From Topomyia yanbarensis (lineage: Eukaryota; Arthropoda; Insecta; Diptera; Culicidae): a stretch of DNA of 64,000 bases. Positions 1 through 10,720 of the stretch are shown here, piece by piece. Each line of letters begins with the position of its first letter. Position 1 is the first letter of the stretch. The notes under the pieces are model-generated. The model searched no databases and had not been told where the DNA came from. It was given only the letters and a program-made list of their open reading frames with translations. Made by a program: the position numbers and the translations under genes. Location: the NCBI RefSeq assembly GCF_030247195.1, contig NC_080671.1:496001-560000 (forward strand), given 5' to 3'.

Positions 1-95
1 AATCTAACTAGTGGTGCAATTGTGCCATTCTCATTTCTTCAAACTATGACTAGTAATCAATATAGCTGTGGAAATGTCAATTACATTCTTAACCC
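1..95 (-). repeat. Terminal fragment of repeat family A
   Basis: The first ~95 bases match the terminus of a dispersed family seen again at 13.8, 50.1 and 63.9 kb. The shared features are a CCACCTAG/TAGTGG-type palindrome, then GCAATTGTGCC(T)TTCTC, then an 'aaactatga' block and 'gtggaaatgtc'. Similarity stops near base 95, so this is a truncated end or one cut by the window edge. No coding capacity. Confidence 0.7.
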
Positions 96-3000
96 TTTCA
101 TGCCCAACTTTTTTCTGGTGCATGTAGGGTTTCAAAACTAGTTTTCCTTGAAAACGGTGGGATCAAGAAACACGAAAAGCCTATTTTCATAAAGATAGGT
201 GCTTCCATGGCAGTACTAGAAGCTGGTCAATTTTTACCTTCTAATGCTCAATACAATTCACCTAGAATAATTACAATATTCCAATTATGTGGAAAACGTA
301 ACCAACGACAGTCTAAATTGATAAGTTTTATCTGTTTTCAATAATATTGCACGATAACGAAGGTATATGAAAAAATCATTTTCCGTCGTCAACGTAAACT
401 GTCCCTGGCAGCACTGTTCCATCCGAATCCAATCAGACTAATTGCAATAACTTCAGTTCTAGAGTTGATCCTTGTAACTGTTAGTACTCAAATTAAAGGC
501 AATAATCACATTAATGAGCCTTACTTGTTTTTGTGAGCCTCAATCAAAAGTTATAGCTGTTTAATAACGTTGTTGTCAACAAACAACATGGCACAGTGGT
601 CCAGAATGCGAATTTAGCAGAAATTTTAACTTTTTGCTAAAATTAAATGACTTAGCCTTATAACTTGTTTGGCAAAGTTGTTGTACTTTCCAAGGCCCTT
701 CCTTTTGTTTAAACCGATGCTAGGGTGGTTCTAAATTTAGCAATATTTAAAATAGAACTTTTTAACGGTTTGAGATAGAGCTTTACTATCTTTGATGAAG
801 TTGTAGAGCAACATATTTTAGACAAATTTGCTGAAGACATGCAAGCTCTAGCTTTTATATTTTCCATTGCACGATAAATTCAAATGTAAGCTTCAGGGTG
901 TTCCTTAAAAACGGTTTTATATCTATAACTTTTTGAAGTTTTTATTTTACGCTAAAGTAACCTTTGGACAACTTGAAGATTATTTTAGGACGCATAATTT
1001 GCTTTAAAACACACTACTTAACTTTTTTAGTTTTAAGTTTTGCATTATTATTCACCGGTGGATTTCTTTTTCTCAACGCTGCTTGTAAGTTCAGGGTTTG
1101 GGGCGATTTCCTTGATACACATATAAGTATGCTTTAACCGTCTTGCAACTATGACTCGTGTTTCAACATTTTCACAGTTATCTGCAGTATAGAAAAATTC
1201 ACATAAATACAAGCCAACGAGGCAAACTAGCTGCAACTATTATCATATCTTTCCATGAATACTATTTCTTTAGTAGTTATTGGTTGTTAGCTTTACTGGT
1301 GACCGATGTAAGGTAAACACGTGAGTGTGGGAGGTGTTCTTTTTTACCCGATTTTTAGTTATTGGGCAGTAATGCAACATTTATTTTCAAGTGCCAACTC
1401 CCTATTGTATCTATCAGAATCAACAATCAAATTCAAAATCTCCCTCGAGAATTCACTTCCAAATAGACGAGAGTTTCATGCAAAAAACGCTCACGCCTCT
1501 ATTTCAAAGCATACACATACAGTGCAAAGTATGCTCAGGATGTTTTCGTACACCCAAAACGCGAACCGTATGAATTACGTGCGAATAAGCATGATTCTAA
1601 TGAGAATTTTGCATTGTAACTGGTATAATGCATATAAAGCGATATTGGTCCGGGACAAAAATGCATTAAGGCGATTACACCACAGAAACTTACACAAACC
1701 CACAGTTGGGAATGTATTAGTGAATTTAACTACCGGAGTATTAGTATTGAAATGACTCCGCACTAATACACATGTAAAGGACATCTCCACTCGGATACAT
1801 GTGCGCTCTGAAAATACTAATACACGCTCAACGACCTGTTTCCTTTTCGCCTTTCTGCTGATCACATGCTGCATATTGGCGAGAACAGTTTATAGCATCA
1901 TCAAATTGGTGGGGTGTGGGTGATGATTATGTGTTGATAATATGTTGAGCTTTCGGCGTTCTCTCAACCCTAAATTTACCAGCGATATGCGAGTTCTAGC
2001 CACTAGATAAGTTCATAAATGTTAATAATGGTTAATGATTATTTAAGCGCACTACACCCAGGAGAAAGTTACCTATATGGGAACATTGGGCTAACAAGTT
2101 AATTCAACATTTGTCTGATAGAAGCCGTCGGCCAATCATTTCTGGCATTCCTCATATCAACAGTACTTTCAGGTGATATCATATCAGTATTTCGCAGTAA
2201 AAGTATCTAAGTTTAAATTACCATAAACTGTAAGGGCAGAGATGACATGGTTTTGCACTTTTGAGCAACAGTGGCAGTTACTCATTTCAGTTTTTATTAT
2301 TTCCCGAACATGCGAATCCAGCGCACATCATAGCCCTGGTCAACGATCATCGCAAATTAATCTGAGCACAAATCATTTTCTTCCGCTCTTCTCCGAAGCA
2401 TAGAATGAGAGAGCGATGATTTTACTGCAAAAACCATGCTATGGGAAAATAACAACGTGTATATCACACACTCTCGTAAACTGTTCACGCGTTTAGTGTA
2501 GTTGGGATTGAGCTGTTCGCAGCAAAAAAGCGTAACTGTGTATGAAGACAGAAGTTCTTACAAACACCACAGAGGTATTCATGTATAGAATACACCACCT
2601 TTTTGGCAGACTCAGCAAGCAAAACCAACTAATACTTTTACATGCGGGCAGATAATATGGTAGCGTGTATTCCCAATCAATTTATTTCATCATGAATCAA
2701 GCTGTGTTGGTATAATGCCGTAGCTATGCTTGGTCTACAATGCGAAGAAGGCAGTATTCTAATTCGGAATATGCACGAAATGATGTAATGCCTTTTTTGC
2801 ATTGGGAAATTGTTTTGGGTGTACAAAAAAACCAAGTCAGCACCCACAGGGAGAGATATTCATATCATCATTGGAATTGAAAATCAATGGAAAAGTATTG
2901 AGCAGCTTGGCTGCAGTATGCATCGTATGAGAAACTGTGAATAGAGCATAGTAGGGCATGATTTGAGATCTTCATTAAAATCAAATAAACGTGTCATCTT

Positions 3001-3540
3001 TTAATAGCTTTGGCGATAACTATAAATAAATAAACCCATAAAACAAAAATTTAAGGCATTCTTTCAAACACCTTAAGATATGCTATCTTTTATAAATATT
3101 CTAAACGCAAACGTTCATAAATTAGTACATGAGGATTATCTTTTAAAGAGCTATGAAGGGATGGTTTTTCTACGATGGTATTCAGATTGGACTGAAGATC
3201 TACAAACAAATGTATAAAATTACATCATTTTTTATTCACCAGGTTTCGATAAATTGGAACCACCCTAGCTTACTTGTTACTAAAGACTACCCTTGGAAAT
3301 CAAAATGTTTCTGTTCACTTGCAAAGCATCAGTTTTGAGAAGTTAATGAAATTCAATGTTGCGAAATTAAAAAAAAGCTTTTAGAACCACTCTAGGCTGT
3401 CTAATTTTTGTTTTAGCGTCTTAATTTAATTAAAATCGAGTTCAGCCTCCCAAAATTACCCTTAGATGATATTTTCAGATATTTTAAACTACTTTTGAGG
3501 TTTTGTCCAGCTTTTGTATATAGTGGATCCACTGTGCCTC
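96..3540. other. Gene-free AT-rich intergenic DNA
   Basis: About 3.4 kb with no recognisable protein or RNA gene. The longest open frame (1321-1755, plus) begins at GTG, has no recognisable motif, and overlaps an antisense frame at 1575-1874 that is no better. I treat both as chance. The only structure I can point to is a nested inverted repeat at 1738-1823, listed separately. Confidence 0.6.
1738..1823. repeat. Nested perfect inverted repeat (double hairpin)
   Basis: An outer 11-bp perfect inverted repeat (GTATTAGTATT at 1738-1748, AATACTAATAC at 1813-1823) encloses an inner 8-bp perfect one (CACATGTA at 1769-1776, TACATGTG at 1796-1803). It could be a small MITE remnant or chance. No flanking duplication was identified. 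Confidence 0.55.
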
Positions 3541-3581
3541 GTCGAGTTCCGTGAGAAGGAACAAATCATCGTCTACAAAGT

Positions 3582-3599
3582 TGGTGCCGAAACCCGGGA
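3582..3599 (+). promoter_or_regulatory. Orphan LTR-retrotransposon primer-binding site (tRNA-Phe type)
   Basis: TGGTGCCGAAACCCGGGA is complementary over 18 nt to the 3' end of animal tRNA-Phe, including the CCA. Minus-strand primer sites of LTR elements have exactly this form and lie just after the 5' LTR. The sequence just upstream (...gtctacaaag) could be the LTR end. No gag follows, because ~130 bp downstream the arm of a foldback element begins. I read it as a leftover LTR end plus leader, with class (BEL/Pao or Ty3) undetermined. Confidence 0.6.
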
Positions 3600-4397
3600 A
3601 TTTGTGTTGCAGCAAAGGGCAGTACGGCATTATCGTACTTAAGGGAGGCTATCTTTCTCAACATCGTGGGCTACATTGTACACTAACCTGTTACGCCGGA
3701 ATTTATCGCTGTGGATCTCGCCTCTGCATAGTGTTATAAAACGTCGCTTTCGGGCTCAAAATTAATAGCGTCTAAACCTTAACTTTAGAAGTGTAGTTTG
3801 TTCGGAGAAGTTGTTGTTCTTATGATTGCGCATCCACAGGAGTATACCGTTCAGTGATTAATTCACCTATAAGTGATATACGAAATTTATTTTCCGAACT
3901 AATTAAGATAGAGACTTCATGACTTTGGCAAAGTTGTAGCAAATGTTACTACAAAAGAAAATGGTGAAGACACCATATAACTAGCTATAATAGTTTACAA
4001 GTTATGGAACATATTATATGGAAGACCCCTTAAAATTAGTTTTTTCATGATAACTTTTTTAGATATTCTCCTATCTTCTTGGAATGTCCCACATAATTGT
4101 TTGCGGTATCGAAACACATATTTTTGCTGAACATAGTTACATCCTATCTGTTGAATTTAAAAAGATATTCCAAATTTTACGATATTTTTGGGGTAAATTC
4201 CACCTTAAATAATTCGTTAAGGAGCAAACAACTTCATAACATACTGAAGTACTATCTTTGTACTTTCATACAGTGGCCCGATTGTTAGTCGACGCGATTC
4301 TCCCCGAGTGTTATGTTCAATAAATGAAATATTCAAGCGCAGTGCGACAAACATCTTTTTAAATTCAACAGATAGGAAGTAAGTACGTTCGGCAAAA

Positions 4398-4633
4398 GTA
4401 TGTGTTTCGATACCGCAAATAACTTTGTGGAATATTCCAAGAAGATAGGAGAATGTATAAAAAAGTTATCATAAAAAAAACTAATTTTAAGGGGTCTTCC
4501 ATATAATATGTTCCATAACTTGTAGACTATTAAAGCTAGATATATCGTGTCTTAAGCAATTTCTTTTATAGTTACAATTGCTACAACTTTGCCGAAGACA
4601 CAAAGTCTCTATCTTAATTAGTTCAGAAAATAA
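4398..4633 (+). repeat. Left copy of ~235-bp direct repeat flanking a LINE
   Basis: Nearly identical to 7354-7588, with only a handful of substitutions and one A indel. The left copy joins the inner side of the foldback arm and the right copy continues into its outer side. The pair therefore behaves like a target-site duplication made when the intervening LINE inserted. Confidence 0.8.
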
Positions 4634-4970
4634 TCAGGAATCAGTAGCGTCTGGCTCAAATGGCACGTTCCCCATGTTGATCGGAGATTTGTGCCTTGCC
4701 AAGAATCGTCTTTTCATCATTTTCCTGATGGCAAGGATTGGGGAAGTGGTAAGGTTAGGGGTAAGGAAAACAACGACACAGAACAATTAAAACAGAGCAT
4801 TCTGCACCCCCGGAGTGATGCTGTACGATCTACAGGTGCTACAAGAGCAGGAATAAAACTTCCAACCCCCGGAGGGATTTAGAACCCCTACTCAAACAGT
4901 AAGTGGATATATCAACACCCCCGAGGGGATATTGAGATAACAGAGCGACAACACCCCCGAAGAGATATTG

Positions 4971-5726
4971 TCATTCAAATACGGCTAAAAACTGTAGCTC
5001 TTTACCACACTGGGTTAGGAACAAAAGCATATCCTTAAATTTCAGCTCTCTGTACATAGGTTCATCTAGGTATGGAGAACCAAAAATCCGGATGCGCAAT
5101 TGCATTAATACAGGGCAATTGCATATCAAATGATATGATGTTCCGTAATCGGATTCACAAAGATCACATGAATAATACTCAGCGCGCTGAATAGTAGCCA
5201 TGTGATAATTGAGTTTGCAATGTCCAGTCAGTGCCCTGACCAGAATACCGCAATTGTGCTTGAAAAAATGCAACAAATTTCTTGACATTTTCGGACTCAC
5301 ATCCGGCAGAAAAGCCTTTGTTTGAACGCAAGTTTGCAAGCTACGCCAATGGTTGGCATGTTCGAATGCAGCCCAAGAGCGAATCTTGTGCTTTATCCAA
5401 CTTATTGACAGTGATAGAACTGGTTCTGGACCAACGAAATCAGTCGCAGCGCCAGCTCTAGCCAATTTGTCCGCCCATTCATTTACAGTAATACCGGAAT
5501 GACCGGGTACCCATAGAAGATAAATAGCATTTGAAAGGCTAAGTTCTTCGATTGGAGTTCGACATGCGATTACTAATTTCGATCTCGAATCTGCCGAACT
5601 AAGTGATTTCAGGGCAGCCTGACTGCCAGAGCAGAAATAGATTCTTTTACCGCAAATTCCCTGCGGATTGTACGCCACACAGAATCGCAAAGATTTCTGC
5701 TTGGAATACGGCACAGTATCCACCAA
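4971..5726 (-). pseudogene. LINE RNase H C-terminal part with CCHC-like finger (broken)
   Basis: A 251-residue frame. Around residues 31-40, IYFCSGSQAALKSL matches the RNase H segment that normally reads SDSQAAL, with the catalytic Asp replaced by Gly. Further on, VPGHSGITVNEWADKLARAG is the conserved HxGxxxNexAD block. A Cys/His cluster (CDLCESDYGTSYHLICNC) matches the zinc finger that ends ORF2 in such LINEs. The domain's first strand with TDGS is missing: only ~15 bp separate this frame from the RT stop, so a deletion removed it. It cannot act as an RNase H. In a live element this enzyme removes template RNA during target-primed reverse transcription. Confidence 0.8.
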
Positions 5727-5741
5727 GCGAATGAGATTGGT

Positions 5742-7106
5742 TTAATCTACGTATTCTTCAAGTTGTCGCTCAATCCAGTCAGACAGCCATTCCTCACGAA
5801 GAGGAATTCTCACATTGAAACTTTTAGAAGGAAAACTACATGTGAGTGTAAGGTCACTGGGAGCAAGTGTATATTCATCCCAAGTAACCATTTGGGGCCA
5901 CAGTCTTGTGTGGCGAGTTACACGATCTATTGGGTTACTGTTCCAGAGCCCAGTAACCTTAAGACGGTATGCACAAGAAAGTGCTTCTTGTTCCAGAAAC
6001 ACATGTAGTCGTTTTATGTTCAAGAGTGCCTCGAGAGCAGCAGTAGGTGTTGTCGAGAACGCACCAGTCATCGCCATCAAGACCATCCTCTGAAGATGGT
6101 TTAACTTTGATTGGATTGTCATGACTTCTCCCTTCTGCCACCAAACAAGGCACCCGTATGCCAGTATTGGTCTAACAATTGTTGTGTAGATCCACTGAAT
6201 GTACTTGGGTTTGAGTCCCCAAGATTTGCCGAAAGCCCGTCTACATTGGCCAAAGGTCATGCAAGCTTTCTTGATCCTGAAATCGATGTGAGCTGTCCAA
6301 TTAAGTTTTGAGTCGAGAATTACCCCAACGTACTTAACTTGATCTTCGACAATAATTTCAGAGTCAAAAAACTGCAATGAACGAGCTCCGGTTGTAATCC
6401 TTCGTTGCGTGAAAAGCACCATTGAGGTTTTATTTGGATTAACTGATAGTCCAACATAAAGACACCACCGCTCAACAACACATAAGGCTTGTTGCATCAA
6501 ATCAAAAAGTGTGTTAATGCAAATACCGGTGATCATTATATGATAATCATCGGCGAAACCATACGTCGAAAACCCAAGCTTATTTAGTTTTCTCAACAAG
6601 CTATCGGCGACAAGGTTCCATAGAAGTGGTGACAGCACACCACCTTGAGGACATCCGCAGACACTCAGTTTCCTCATCTCTACTTGTCTTAACGATGAGC
6701 ACAGATGTCGGTTGCTAAGCATTGCGTGTATCCAGTTCGTGATATATGAAGGTACTCCATGATCTCGTGCTGCTTCCAAAATGGATTCGAAAGACACGTT
6801 GTCAAAAGCACCTTCAATATCGAGAAAAACTCCTAAACTTGATTGCTTTTGTGAAAAAGCTTTTTCAATGTTGCAGACAACATTGTGTAACAGGGTGGTA
6901 GTAGACTTCCCCCGCTGATATGCATGTTGCATTGCATGCAGCGGGTGCTCGCCCAAGCTACCATCCCGAATGTAGTGGTCGATTAAACGTTCCACTGATT
7001 TGAGAAGGAAGGAGGTCAGACTGATCGGTCTAAAGCTCTTTGCCTCCTCATAAGTGACGCGGCCACCTTTGGGAATGAATTTGACAGTTATTTCCATAAC
7101 TGACAT
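5742..7106 (-). pseudogene. LINE reverse transcriptase, N-terminally truncated
   Basis: A 454-residue open frame with clear RT motifs in order: FRPISLTSFLLKSVERL (~residues 25-41), VFLDIEGAFDNVSF (motif A with catalytic Asp, ~92-105), CPQGGVLSPLLWNLVADSLL (~153-172) and FADDYHIM (the YxDD motif as FADD, ~184-191). The thumb region ends near VKYVGVILDSKLNW, and a C-terminal region leads towards RNase H. The catalytic aspartates are intact. The N-terminal RT fingers and all upstream endonuclease are gone, so the Met at 7106 is an artefact of the deletion junction. The frame is uninterrupted, suggesting a fairly young insertion. It is non-functional because its partner domains are missing. Confidence 0.85.
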
Positions 7107-7353
7107 ACTTCAACCCGCCGGATGCCACGCGGCCTCTAGGCTGGTTTTGTCCGGAGAAAGATAATAGAGTTATCAACCTCCTAGTGGACCACAGCCAGTT
7201 ACTGGGGAGTTCGCCCGGCTCTTCCCAGGCTCCGTTCGCCATTGAGAATATTTTAAACCCCCTCAACAATTACCCATAGCACGGGTCGCGTGACACTATG
7301 GAATTGGGGTTCCCTGTTTGGTGTTACCACCGGAACAGGTAGTCCGTATGTAT

Positions 7354-7588
7354 GTATGTGTTTCGATACCGCAAATAACTTTGTGGAATATTCCAAGAAA
7401 ATAGGAGAATGTATAAAAAAGTTATCATAAAAAAACTAATTTTAAGGGGTCTTCCATATAATATGTTCCATAACTTGTAGACTATTAAAGCTAGATATAT
7501 CGTTACATAAGCAATTTCTTTTATAGTTACAATTGCTTCAACTTTGCCGAAGAAACAAAGTCTCTATCTTAATTAGTTCAGAAAATAA
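7354..7588 (+). repeat. Right copy of ~235-bp direct repeat flanking a LINE
   Basis: Matches 4398-4633 almost perfectly. It continues at 7589 into the outer part of the foldback arm, which the left copy lacks. Confidence 0.8.
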
Positions 7589-7839
7589 ACTTCGTATATC
7601 ACTTATAAGTGAATTAATCACTGTATGATATACTCCTGTAGATGTTCAATTATATGGGCAATAACTTTTCCGAACAAACTATACTTCTAAAGTTAACGGT
7701 TTAGACGCTATTAATTTTGAGCACGAAAACGACGTTTTAAAACACTGTGGTCTGGAAGGATCGGTTTCTCAAAAGATCCTATCACAAGTAGCATTGAAAT
7801 CTAAGTTTTAAGTGGCTCTTCAAGAGTGCCTTAAAACCG

Positions 7840-8607
7840 CAATTTGTCGCTGTTGTGCTATCTTATGACAAACGCCATTTTGGGGTAAACTGAGTTAGAT
7901 ATGCCACATTACTCGTCTAACGAATCTCTACAAGATAGCGTTTCCAGAATTTTGAAATATTGCTTGGTTACTGAAATACAGCGAGAAAAGTGATTAGAAA
8001 ATGTGAGTTTTTTGTTTCAAATTATTATATCTTGGGATTGGCTAAAGTTATAATAAAGCTTTAGTAGTGTAAAAATGTCGTAGAACACAGAAACACAATG
8101 GCATAATAATTTTCAAAAGAAAAATACACGTATTGGGAGAAAAACGCAGTTTTAGCTTTAAACTGGAAATATTGCCTATTTGGCAACACTGTAACTAAAA
8201 ATAGCTATTTTTTCTAGATTCCCTGACTCATTTCCTTCAAAATGCATCTAACCGATTGTTTATAGACCAAACAAAGCCAAAGATATGAATAAAAGTTCAT
8301 AATTGGTGATTTTTTTCTATGCAAAATTTTCCATGCACGATTATGACACGCCATACAAATTTTGTCATCAATACACACCTATGACCGACTTTTGTTTACA
8401 TTTTTAAAGAAAACTCGCAATGTAGTTAGCCGATTTTCGTAATATTTGATAGATTAATGCAGAATAGATAGAAACATCTTTTGTCTTCTTTGAATTGTTT
8501 ATACCATTAATAAGTTTCATGATATTCAATCTCAAACTTTAAAAATCGTTTTTCTCGAAATGTGCAAAATGGCGCTTGTCATAAGATAGCACAACAGCGA
8601 CGAATTG
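7840..8607. mobile_element. Non-autonomous TIR element (~768 bp)
   Basis: Terminal inverted repeats of ~42 bp lie at 7840-7881 and 8566-8607, starting CAATTTGTCGCTGTTGTGC, with only about two mismatches between them. The interior is AT-rich with no transposase. Flanks (...ttaaaaccg / ttacttggg...) show no obvious duplication, so superfamily is unresolved. It sits just outside the foldback element. Confidence 0.75.
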
Positions 8608-8668
8608 TTACTTGGGATATTATCATCGTCGGCACAGTGCTTTTTTTTAATCTAAAGATTTATTTGAA

Positions 8669-8699
8669 ACGGCTCAATGCGTTAGCACAACTAAGCCGT
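8669..8699 (-). other. 3'-end hairpin of ORF1-only LINE, copy A
   Basis: Reading minus, ACGGCT pairs with AGCCGT around an inner GTGC-TAAC-GCAT stem-loop. The loop TAAC is the same as in the I-clade 3' ends at 32507-32534 and 49602-49629, although the stem sequences differ. Confidence 0.6.
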
Positions 8700-8893
8700 G
8701 GGACTTTTAGTTTTTTTACAAATAAGTAAAAATTAAAAAATGCTAAGAAAGTCGGTCTGCCAGATCTTGTTGACGCAGTTTGCTGCTGCGTGTTGAAATC
8801 CTTTTCCTCGGCGGTGAAGCCGCTTGGGGGTCATTCAGTCTGCCTTCATGTCATCATCGGTACTGCTTTCTTGCTGTTCACGATCAGAGGTTT

Positions 8894-9175
8894 TTATTTG
8901 TTTCTGGTTCTTACTGGTCGCAATTGTAAATCTGTCAGCATCGGTATTTGCTCCTTTATTGGCGATGCTGGTTTGGGAGCGGTTGTCGTGGTCGTTGTAC
9001 ATGCACCTGGTTTATCTGAAGGTGTCGGTGGCTGCTTGTTAGAGTTGGCTGTAGTAGATGAGTTTTGACTAGTTGCTTCGGCGCATGTTTTTCCGTAGTG
9101 GGCTTTATGATTACAGAATTGGCATGTTGGGGTCTGCCCGGGATATGTGATTAGCGTTGTTTGCTTATAGGTCAC
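8894..9175 (-). pseudogene. LINE ORF1 (gag-like) C-terminus with CCHC zinc knuckle
   Basis: A 93-residue frame containing CQFCNHKAHYGKTC (residues ~19-32), a canonical C-x2-C-x4-H-x4-C knuckle. The start, TYKQTTLITYPGQTPTC, is typical of the segment before the knuckle in jockey/LOA/I-group ORF1 proteins. The rest is low-complexity Thr/Ser/Pro. Such proteins bind element RNA. The N-terminal RRM-like region is missing, because upstream sequence runs into other repeats. It is followed directly by a 3' UTR rather than ORF2. Confidence 0.7.
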
Positions 9176-9199
9176 ACCTTCCTTCGGTTATTTGCATTC

Positions 9200-10720
9200 G
9201 ATAGTCTTTGTTCAGAATATGTTAGTATAATTATTTCAATATTAATATTTAAAATAAAAACCAACTTAATCCACCTAGCAGTGAGATGAGATATTTCTTA
9301 AACATGCCACTGTTGGATCATTCATTAGTTTGGAGAACTCGTTCATTAGTTTGCAGTTTCTAGCCCTGCACGAACAAAACCTCGAATAACCTAAATAAAA
9401 TATAGAAAATCAATAAAACGAACAAAATAAAAAAATGAAGAAAAAATAATAAACAAAATGTTTTCAAATTCATTAAATGAGTACAATGAATAATATAAAT
9501 AATATTAATAAAATACATAAATCAAATTAGATTAGCTCATTAAATGAAAAATTAGGTAATATTTAAAAATAGTTATAAATTAAATAAACAAATTAAATTG
9601 ACTCAAACTAACAAATGAAATAAATAAGTGGAATGACTGATTATGAAATGAATAAAATTTAAAAAAAATTAACAAAATGAATCAAATTAATCAATTGAAT
9701 CAAATGAATTAATTGAATCAAATGAATCCAATGAATGAAGTGAACTATATGAAATAAATGAATAGAATGAATTTAATGAATCCAGTGAATACAATGAATC
9801 AAATGAATGAAATGGATAAAATGATTGGAATGAATTAAAGGTATAAAACTAATAAAAAATGAATAGAATAAAATGAATAAATAGAACAAACGAATACAAT
9901 AAACAAAACGAATATAATTGATAAAATGAATAAAAAGAAAATGAATTGATTGAAATGAAAAATTATCTATGTTACAAGTTATAAAATATTAGAAAAAAAT
10001 AAATTGTGTCAATTAAATAATTGGGACGTAATGAATAAATCTGAAAAAAATGATCAAATTATTAAAATGAAGAAACTGAAAACATTTATAAACTGGAAAA
10101 CCGAGTAGAATGCATAGAAGGAAAACAATAAATAGAAAAAGTTAAATATATGATATGAATAAAATGCACGAAAAAAATAAACTGAATCCAAAGAATGAAA
10201 CGAATAAAATGAATTAAATGAGTTCAAATGAACAAAATGAATAAAAAGTATGCTGAATGAAATAAATAATTAAAATGCAAAGATCACATACTTAAAATTA
10301 GTCTATTTTCGGTTGTCACGGTAAAGATGGACACGTCTATCTATACCAGGACACATGCTAATGAACTCAGGTGATTCGTAGTTATGCTGCCTAAGCTCGA
10401 CCCTCATTGACAGAAGACAAAGATTAAGCCCGTACGATATTAAGCCTGTTCTAATGACCCTACCACTTCTAGTTTTCCGATCTGTTTACTCCACATCCTT
10501 GCTCTCACTTGAGTATTATGGCTCTAAGTTTCATAACTTTCCCTACCCAGTAATCTCTAGCTAATTGAATGTCGTTAAAATGCAAAAAAAAAATATTCGA
10601 ATGTTTAAAATGAATAAAACAAACAAGGCGAATAAAATCCATGAAATAAAGAAACTGAAAAAAATTACTATTCAGAATGAAATTAAAAATCGTTTTTGAA
10701 TAAAGTAAATGAATAAGCCG
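9200..10720. repeat. Degenerate AATGAATAAA-type AT-rich repeat tract
   Basis: From ~9370 to 10290, and again ~10590-10720, the sequence is dominated by imperfect short units such as AATGAAT, GAATAAAAT and AAATGAATC on the plus strand. This looks like an ancient, diverged microsatellite or minisatellite. A short match to a family A terminus (aatccacctagcagtg) lies at ~9268. A MITE copy interrupts the tract at ~10291-10590. No gene. Confidence 0.65.
10291..10590 (-). mobile_element. MITE B, copy 1
   Basis: Reverse complement of 47206-47536 over nearly its full length. It shares the block starting AATCTCTAGCTAATTGAA at 10552-10569 and the flank (tgtcgttaaaa) beyond it. The opposite end is diverged here. 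Non-coding, inserted in the AT-rich tract. Confidence 0.7.

Larger units (their letters stand above)
4634..7353 (-). mobile_element. Deleted non-LTR retrotransposon (RT + RNase H type, LOA/R1-like)
   Basis: Minus-strand LINE remnant. Reading minus, it has ~240 bp of GC-rich 5' leader (7350 to 7107), then a reverse transcriptase lacking its N-terminus, then a partial RNase H with C-terminal zinc finger, then ~335 bp of 3' UTR. ORF1 and the endonuclease are absent, so the leader is fused to mid-RT by an internal deletion. The 3' UTR contains several CCCCCG(A/G)GGG-like motifs (~4808-4965) and no poly-A. The RT plus RNase H layout fits LOA/R1/I-type clades; I favour LOA-like without certainty. 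Near-identical ~235-bp direct repeats flank it. Confidence 0.75.
3730..7746. mobile_element. Foldback (long inverted repeat) element, interrupted by a LINE
   Basis: The left arm at 3730-4166 (~437 bp) is the reverse complement of 4352-4633 joined to 7589-7746 (~440 bp). The arms are separated by a ~185-bp spacer (4167-4351). Outer ends read AGTGTT(A/T)TAAAACGTCG inward. The arms match over their whole length with scattered substitutions, so a transcript could form a long hairpin. There is no transposase frame. The right arm is split by a minus-strand LINE at 4634-7353. No clear flanking duplication was found, so superfamily is undetermined. Confidence 0.75.
8635..9190 (-). mobile_element. ORF1-only LINE derivative, copy A
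   Basis: Reading minus, it has the end of a gag-like ORF1 with one CCHC knuckle, a Thr/Ser/Pro-rich tail, and a block around TCAACACGCAGCAG. Then comes a 3' UTR with hairpin (8669-8699) and an A-rich tail at ~8640-8650. No ORF2 lies between ORF1 and the 3' end. A second copy with the same architecture is at 52.1-53.1 kb. The 3' end resembles that of the I-clade LINE at 32.5 kb. Confidence 0.65.

Noticed and set aside
1321..1755. 144-codon plus frame as a gene
   Set aside because: It starts at GTG, has no recognisable motif, overlaps an antisense frame and lies in AT-rich gene-free DNA.
9390..10290. Regular satellite array of AATGAATAAA units
   Set aside because: Units are too irregular to give a fixed period by eye, so it is described as degenerate AT-rich repeat only.
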